6,701 nucleotides of DNA from Pseudomonadota bacterium. Its GTDB lineage: Bacteria > Pseudomonadota > Alphaproteobacteria > Sphingomonadales > Sphingomonadaceae. Below, one piece after another: positions 5,487 to 6,701 of the stretch. The position numbers were made by a program, and so were the translations under genes. Position 1 is the stretch's first letter. Each line of letters begins with the position of its first letter. Location: positions 1 through 6,701 of the forward strand of contig JAEVYW010000146.1 of the NCBI GenBank assembly GCA_023392555.1, written 5' to 3'. Below the pieces are notes generated by a model, which searched no databases, was not told where the DNA came from, and worked only from the letters and a program-made list of their open reading frames with translations.

Positions 5487-6233
5487 ATGCCGAAATTGAA
5501 TGGCAAGGTCGCAGTCGTCACGGGTGCATCCAAGGGCATCGGCGCAGGGATCGCAAAGGCTCTTGCGGCCGAAGGCGCAGCGGTCGTGGTCAATTATTCG
5601 TCGAGCAAGGACGCCGCCGATGCGGTGGTCGACAGCATCACCCAGGCGGGCGGCAAGGCCGTCGCAGTGAAGGCCGACGTCAGCAAGGAACAGGACGCCA
5701 AGAGCCTGGTCGACGCGGCGGTCAACGAGTTCGGGCAGCTCGACGTGCTGGTCAACAACAGCGGCGTCTATGCCTTTTCGGCGATCGAGGACGTCAGCGA
5801 GGACGAGTACCGTCGCCAGTTCGACGTCAACGTGCTCGGGCCGCTGCTGACCACCAAGGCGGCCGTCCCGCACCTGAAGGACGGCGCGAGCGTGATCAAC
5901 ATTTCGTCCAACATCACCAGTGTGCTGGTTCCGCAGTCGGCGATCTACAGCGGCACCAAGGGCGCGCTGGACGCGGTCACGGGCGTGCTGGCCAAAGAGC
6001 TCGCGCCGCGCGGCATCCGCGTCAACGCGATCCTGCCCGGCTATACCGAGACCGAAGGCACCGGAGCGGCCGGAATCAGCGGCACCGACTTCGTCGACCA
6101 GATCGTCGCCCAGACCCCCCTCGCCCGCGCCGGCACGCCCGACGACATCGCCAAGGTCGCGGTGTTCCTGGCGAGCGACGAGGCCGGCTGGCTGACCGGC
6201 GAGAAGATCAACGCCAGCGGTGGACTTCGGTAA
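5487..6233 (+). CDS. Short-chain dehydrogenase/reductase (SDR family oxidoreductase)
   Basis: Cytoplasmic NAD(P)-dependent oxidoreductase of the classical SDR type; 248 residues, the normal length. The cofactor-binding TGASKGIG is at residues 12-19, the NNSG variant of NNAG at 90-93, and the catalytic tetrad is N115 (DVNV), S141 (NISSN), Y154 and K158 (YSGTK). PGYTETEG (184-191) is the usual loop after strand six, and the C terminus INASGGLR is typical. The second strand ends VNYSSSK (35-41) with no acidic residue at its tip, which favours NADP(H) over NAD. The substrate cannot be read from sequence; close relatives are often labelled 3-oxoacyl-ACP reductase or glucose 1-dehydrogenase. Start is ATG at 5487 with AAGGA (5473-5477) nine bases upstream. 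It is divergent from the ArsR-type gene and shares its operator, so it is likely a target of that repressor. Confidence 0.95.
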   Translation: MPKLNGKVAVVTGASKGIGAGIAKALAAEGAAVVVNYSSSKDAADAVVDSITQAGGKAVAVKADVSKEQDAKSLVDAAVNEFGQLDVLVNNSGVYAFSAIEDVSEDEYRRQFDVNVLGPLLTTKAAVPHLKDGASVINISSNITSVLVPQSAIYSGTKGALDAVTGVLAKELAPRGIRVNAILPGYTETEGTGAAGISGTDFVDQIVAQTPLARAGTPDDIAKVAVFLASDEAGWLTGEKINASGGLR

Positions 6234-6242
6234 GCCGATTGG

Positions 6243-6272
6243 GGCTGCGGCGGCCTAGTGGATGCCGCAGCC
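6243..6272. terminator. GC-rich hairpin between convergent genes, possible bidirectional terminator
   Basis: GGCTGCGGC (6243-6251) pairs perfectly with GCCGCAGCC (6264-6272) around a 12-base loop. It lies ten bases after the dehydrogenase stop and directly abuts the stop of the convergent GAF gene (6273-6275). No T-tract follows on either strand, so it may act as a weak or factor-assisted terminator, or protect both 3' ends. Confidence 0.5.
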
Positions 6273-6701
6273 TCAGTTCACGCCGGTTCGTTGCGGCAGA
6301 TCCGGGATGCTGGACGTGCTCATCCCTTCCGAAAGGATATGCCCAGTGCGCTTTGCGAAGTCGGTGAACATCGCGACGATCTCCTCGTCGGTCACATGGC
6401 GCGGCTCCGGGTCGATCGCGCACAGGGTGCCGAAGAAGCTGCCGTCGTCGAGGTAGACGGGGAAGGAGCAATAGCTCTTGAAGCCGTAGATGACGGGGAC
6501 CGGGTGGCGCGACCATTTGATGTCGTCGCTGGCGTCGTCGAACACGACCGCTTCGCCACTGTCGCGGATCTCGTCGCAGATCGTCTCGTGGATCTTGAGC
6601 TCGTCGCCCGGGTCCATGCCGAAGTCGATGCGGTCGATCACCTGGCAGGCGACCCAGCGGCAGTCGGTCACGCGCGCGACGGCGGCGAAGCCCATCCCGG
6701 T
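6273..6701 (-). CDS. GAF-domain protein, 5'-truncated by window edge
   Basis: A small-molecule-sensing or redox-sensing GAF domain; the visible 142 residues run off the window, with the frame still open beyond 6701. The GAF core is clear: FAAVARVTDCRWVACQVID near the visible start, PGDELKIHETICDEI in the middle, then the hallmark YGFKSYCSFPVYLDDGSFFGTLCAIDP. After the domain come only about 40 residues, an amphipathic helix (EEIVAMFTDFAKRTGHIL) and a short polar tail ending QRTGVN. No kinase, cyclase or other output domain follows, so this appears to be a stand-alone GAF protein or one whose other domain is N-terminal and outside the window. Several cysteines (CRW, CQV, ICDE, SYC, TLC) could be redox-active or bind a ligand, but that is speculation. 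An ATG at 6695 falls within the conserved domain and is probably not the start. The gene converges on the dehydrogenase. Confidence 0.85.
   Translation of the reverse strand, partial: TGMGFAAVARVTDCRWVACQVIDRIDFGMDPGDELKIHETICDEIRDSGEAVVFDDASDDIKWSRHPVPVIYGFKSYCSFPVYLDDGSFFGTLCAIDPEPRHVTDEEIVAMFTDFAKRTGHILSEGMSTSSIPDLPQRTGVN

Noticed and set aside
5432..6367. Second plus-strand frame across the dehydrogenase
   Set aside because: Extremely Arg/Gly-rich shadow of a clear SDR gene in another frame.

Overview
The window is GC-rich, densely coded bacterial chromosome. Codon use, weak purine-rich ribosome sites, a recognisable alphaproteobacterial general-stress (sigma EcfG type) promoter and the gene types suggest an alphaproteobacterium, most likely a sphingomonad. 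The taxon is an inference and cannot be proved from one window. I see no mobile element, RNA gene or CRISPR array, and no stretch over 300 bases lacks a gene.

Layout. (1) Bases 1-1509, plus strand: the 3' part of a pyrophosphate-dependent phosphofructokinase, then a 37-residue very basic peptide, then a YaiI/YqxD (DUF188) protein. The peptide stop and the DUF188 start overlap as TTGA, so these two are probably translationally coupled. (2) Bases 1506-2831: an unrecognised 137-residue minus-strand gene whose stop interlocks with the DUF188 stop, and, divergent from it, a secreted 270-residue protein with a charged, alanine-rich helical tail. (3) Bases 2838-4806, minus strand: manganese catalase, a 64-residue single-span membrane peptide and a GufA-type ZIP metal transporter, tightly spaced and probably one operon. 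The likely logic is peroxide removal coupled to divalent-metal supply. (4) Bases 4807-5037: the only long intergenic gap, holding three AAGGTCA direct repeats and a matching inverted copy upstream of the catalase. (5) Bases 5038-6233: an ArsR-type repressor gene and a divergent short-chain dehydrogenase. They share a 113-base regulatory region with a GGAAC-N17-CGTT promoter aimed at the repressor, a sigma70-like promoter aimed at the dehydrogenase, and a TAGTTC/GAACTA operator overlapping both predicted transcription starts. (6) Bases 6273-6701, minus strand: the 3' part of a gene encoding a GAF-domain protein, facing the dehydrogenase across a GC-rich hairpin.

The central theme is stress and redox physiology: peroxide detoxification, metal transport, a cysteine-bearing regulator with its dehydrogenase, and a stress-sigma promoter. 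No wholly new system is evident. The most interesting points are the catalase-peptide-ZIP operon with its repeat cluster, and the compact ArsR/SDR control region.
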